Assembly (NCBI GenBank): GCA_051879195.1
Contig: JBJELO010000103.1
Coordinates: 1-13,976 of the forward strand
DNA from: TWA4 sp051879195
GTDB lineage: Bacteria; Bacillota; Clostridia; Lachnospirales; Lachnospiraceae
DNA length: 13,976 bases
Reading direction: 5' to 3'
The position numbers and the translations under genes were made by a program. Below the pieces are notes generated by a model that was not told the DNA's origin, searched no databases, and saw only the letters and a list, made by a program, of their open reading frames with translations. Of the stretch, positions 12,402 to 13,976 are shown piece by piece; positions within the stretch are counted from its first letter, which is position 1; each line of letters starts with the position of its first letter.

Positions 12402-13334
12402 TTAAACCGGTTCATTCACTTTCCGGATAAATTCTTCCTCTGTCAGATTACATTCACTGGCAGCTTCGGAAAGAGACAGCCGCCCCCGTTTGAAAAGGCG
12501 GATTGAAATATTTGCTTCACCAATAGATTTACCCTCGGCGATGCCAATAGATTTGCCCTCGGCGATGCCAATAGATTTACCCTCGGCGATGCCGATAGCT
12601 CTGCTTTCAGCCATTTTTTCCTGTAAAAGATCATTTAAAGCAGTGCACATGTTGATCATTCCCCCTTCTGTAATTGATTCTGCAGCTTCAATCAGCTTTT
12701 TTGTTCCGGTAACGGTTCCGACTGCGATAGCGGTTTCTCTGGTAAGATAGATTCCCTTTAGTCCATCAAGATTGTGTTTGACACTGTAAAGCTGCTGGCA
12801 GGCCTGAAAGAAACTGTATACTTCCGGGTCGGAGAAACTTTTCCTGTCATGGGATTTGACAGAAATTACTTTGCAGTGCCAGTCATTGACATATGGTTTT
12901 ACATATTCCGGTATATCCATCAGATCGGACAGAGACAGATTGTCTTTCCAGTTGCTTTCTCCATAGTAAATGACCAGAGTATAGATTGGGATTAATGACA
13001 ATTTCTTTTCCCTGTTGGAATCGCTTTCCCATTGATGTTGCTGATTGATATAATCAAGAATATCATAGGTTGCGATTCGAAGTGGCATGTGAGGATGAAT
13101 ATTCTGCTGGTTTTCCAGTCCGATCAGTGTGAAGCCGGAGTCTGCCCCATACATCTTCAGTATATCACGGCTGCGCTGGATCGTCACGGACTTTCCGGTT
13201 CGATTTTCCGTGATTGTGGATTCTTCTGTATCACAGGGCACAAGATCCTCTGCGTGTATAACGGGATCCCCATGAAAAAGAGAGCCGTTAATCAAATCAG
13301 CGAATCTTCTGTTGTTTCTCCAGTAATTTTTCAT
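12402..13334 (-). CDS. Rpn-family recombination-promoting nuclease / putative transposase
   Basis: This 310-residue protein belongs to the Rpn (YhgA-like, PD-(D/E)XK) family, typically multi-copy DNA nucleases related to transposases. The N-terminal core begins with the recurrent MKNYWRNNRRFADLING opening, and the active-site region is DSGFTLIGLENQ (an E-x-Q variant of the E-x-K half), followed by MPLRIATYD. A helical C-terminus carries three tandem GIAEGKSI octads and ends with a helix like those that follow such repeats (LSLSEAASECNLTEEEF). The listed ATG at 13334 has no ribosome binding site. A perfect AGGAGG stands 7 bases before an in-frame ATC at 13394, which would add 20 residues of the kind relatives usually have, so the true start may be a mutated or non-standard codon. 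The gene may therefore be poorly expressed. Confidence 0.85.
   Translation of the reverse strand: MKNYWRNNRRFADLINGSLFHGDPVIHAEDLVPCDTEESTITENRTGKSVTIQRSRDILKMYGADSGFTLIGLENQQNIHPHMPLRIATYDILDYINQQHQWESDSNREKKLSLIPIYTLVIYYGESNWKDNLSLSDLMDIPEYVKPYVNDWHCKVISVKSHDRKSFSDPEVYSFFQACQQLYSVKHNLDGLKGIYLTRETAIAVGTVTGTKKLIEAAESITEGGMINMCTALNDLLQEKMAESRAIGIAEGKSIGIAEGKSIGIAEGKSIGEANISIRLFKRGRLSLSEAASECNLTEEEFIRKVNEPV
12520..12591 (-). repeat. Three tandem 24-bp repeats inside the Rpn gene
   Basis: A 24-base unit occurs three times in a row (12520-12543, 12544-12567, 12568-12591) with a single base difference in the middle copy, followed by a diverged partial copy. Because 24 is a multiple of three, copy number changes keep the frame; each unit encodes the octad GIAEGKSI. 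Such Gly/Glu-rich repeats near the C-terminus are common in this nuclease family. Confidence 0.9.
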
Positions 13335-13391
13335 AATAGGATCCGGTTGAACCTGCTTATTGCTGTCAGGCTCGGTGAATAGAGAACTTTC

Positions 13392-13407
13392 GATAAAAAC
13401 ACCTCCT
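13392..13407 (-). promoter_or_regulatory. Strong ribosome binding site ahead of an ATC codon for the Rpn gene
   Basis: On the minus strand AGGAGG (13407-13402) is followed after 7 bases by ATC (13394-13392), in frame with the Rpn coding sequence and open throughout. The placement is what one expects for an ATG start. The G-to-C change at 13392 would abolish it, or an inefficient ATC start is used. Confidence 0.6.
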
Positions 13408-13608
13408 GTGTATTGATAAAATTTTCAGCATCATAATAGAATACAAAATAATATCTATAAGATTTTTAATATGTTATAAGTATATAATATTTATATGAAA
13501 TTGTCACGTTTTTTCCGCTTTGATCCTGTAATTCTGATTTTGTCTGTAATTTGATTCTGTGGCAATGAGCAGATATGTTTCCGGATACCGGAAATATGGA
13601 AAGCGCAA
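13395..13608. other. AT-rich intergenic region between the Rpn and RidA genes
   Basis: Apart from the ribosome binding site at its left edge this region has no gene I can support. Bases 13420-13500 are very AT-rich and probably contain the Rpn promoter on the minus strand, but I cannot pick out a unique -35/-10 pair. TTTCCGG (13578-13584) and CCGGAAA (13588-13594) form a perfect 7-bp stem with a 3-base loop, extended by ATAT pairing outside. Confidence 0.5.
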
Positions 13609-13649
13609 AGCCGGTCCCCACGCAGTATGAAACTGTGCGGGGACCGGCT
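13609..13649 (-). terminator. Probable terminator of the RidA-family gene
   Basis: AGCCGGTCCCC (13609-13619) pairs perfectly with GGGGACCGGCT (13639-13649), and the stem continues imperfectly through CAGT/ACTG to a 5-base loop. On the minus strand it lies 40 bases after the RidA stop. The tail there (TTTGCGCTTTCC) is only weakly T-rich, so efficiency is uncertain. Confidence 0.7.
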
Positions 13650-13689
13650 CTGAACAGTAACGGCAGTATAATAAAATATAATCCGATAA

Positions 13690-13976
13690 TTAACCGATAT
13701 AAGCGACTGCTTCGATTTCAACCAGGGCGTCCTTGGGAAGTCTTGCAACTTCTACGGCTGCTCTCGCGGGGCAGTCTGATTTGAAAAATTCACTGTAAAC
13801 GGCGTTCATATCGGCGAACATGTTCATATCTTTCATAAATACGCCGACTCTTACACATGCGCTCATGTCAATGCCTTCGCTGGCCAGGATGTTTTTGATG
13901 TTGGTCAGTGACTGGCGGGTTTGGCTCTTGATGTCATCACCGGCAAATGCTCCGGTTGCGGGATCGATGGGCAGCT
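13690..13976 (-). CDS. ridA: RidA-family (YjgF/YER057c/UK114) protein, 3' part only
   Basis: RidA proteins are small trimeric cytosolic enzymes that hydrolyse reactive enamine/imine intermediates released by pyridoxal-phosphate enzymes. Only the last 95 codons are in the window; the N-terminal 30 or so residues lie beyond position 13976. What remains begins with LPIDPATGAFAGDD, continues with QTRQSLTNIKNILASEG and VRVGVFMKDMNMFADMN, and ends with CPARAAVEVARLPKDALVEI and the terminal AVAYIG. The arginine in CPAR is the conserved substrate-carboxylate-binding residue. The stop is TAA at 13692-13690, followed by a GC-rich hairpin. Confidence 0.95.
   Translation of the reverse strand, partial: LPIDPATGAFAGDDIKSQTRQSLTNIKNILASEGIDMSACVRVGVFMKDMNMFADMNAVYSEFFKSDCPARAAVEVARLPKDALVEIEAVAYIG

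Noticed and set aside
12520..12591. CRISPR-like repeat array
   Set aside because: The 24-bp units are directly adjacent with no spacers and are in frame within a protein gene.

Overview
The window looks like chromosomal DNA of a Gram-positive anaerobe of class Clostridia, most likely Lachnospiraceae. This rests on gene content and style rather than a marker gene: strong AGGAGG-type ribosome binding sites, a PRD antiterminator with a single-chain IICBA glucose PTS permease, BIG2-repeat secreted proteins, an Rpn-family nuclease, and the selenium-dependent molybdenum hydroxylase (SDMH) accessory genes. No rRNA, tRNA, CRISPR array or prophage was seen.

Layout. (1) 1-3797, sugar uptake: promoter, RNA antiterminator (RAT) overlapping an intrinsic terminator, a LicT/BglG-type antiterminator gene, a second degenerate RAT-like site, then ptsG (EIICBA). 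(2) 3798-4310, a gene-free stretch of strong secondary structure: a roughly 160-bp imperfect hairpin, then a 269-bp element bounded by 11-bp terminal inverted repeats and TA dinucleotides, with a perfect 24-bp internal inverted repeat and two further stem-loops. (3) 4440-5459, a molybdopterin-binding (MoeA/MoCF-like) protein with a Cys-rich tail. (4) 5503-7017, a secreted BIG2 protein gene broken by an in-frame TAA just after the signal peptide, followed by a terminator. (5) 7149-12386, a probable operon with its own promoter and terminator: DUF3343, an LCP-family cell-wall ligase, yedF, yqeB, an A-rich spacer, yqeC and an XdhC-family protein. (6) Minus strand: an Rpn-family nuclease gene (12402-13334) whose best ribosome binding site precedes an ATC instead of an ATG, and the 3' part of a RidA-family gene (13690-13976) running off the window.

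How the genes fit together: LicT-type protein, RAT and ptsG should form a PTS-controlled antitermination circuit. The molybdopterin-binding protein, DUF3343, YedF, YqeB, YqeC and XdhC belong to the maturation set for selenium-dependent molybdenum hydroxylases (xanthine dehydrogenase-like enzymes with a labile Se cofactor). The hydroxylase subunits themselves, selD and a MocA-type cytidylyltransferase are not in this window. The least ordinary items are the branched TA-flanked element, the long hairpin behind ptsG, the paired RAT sites, the two broken or odd reading frames, the LCP gene inside the selenium operon, and the reversed domain order of the XdhC protein.
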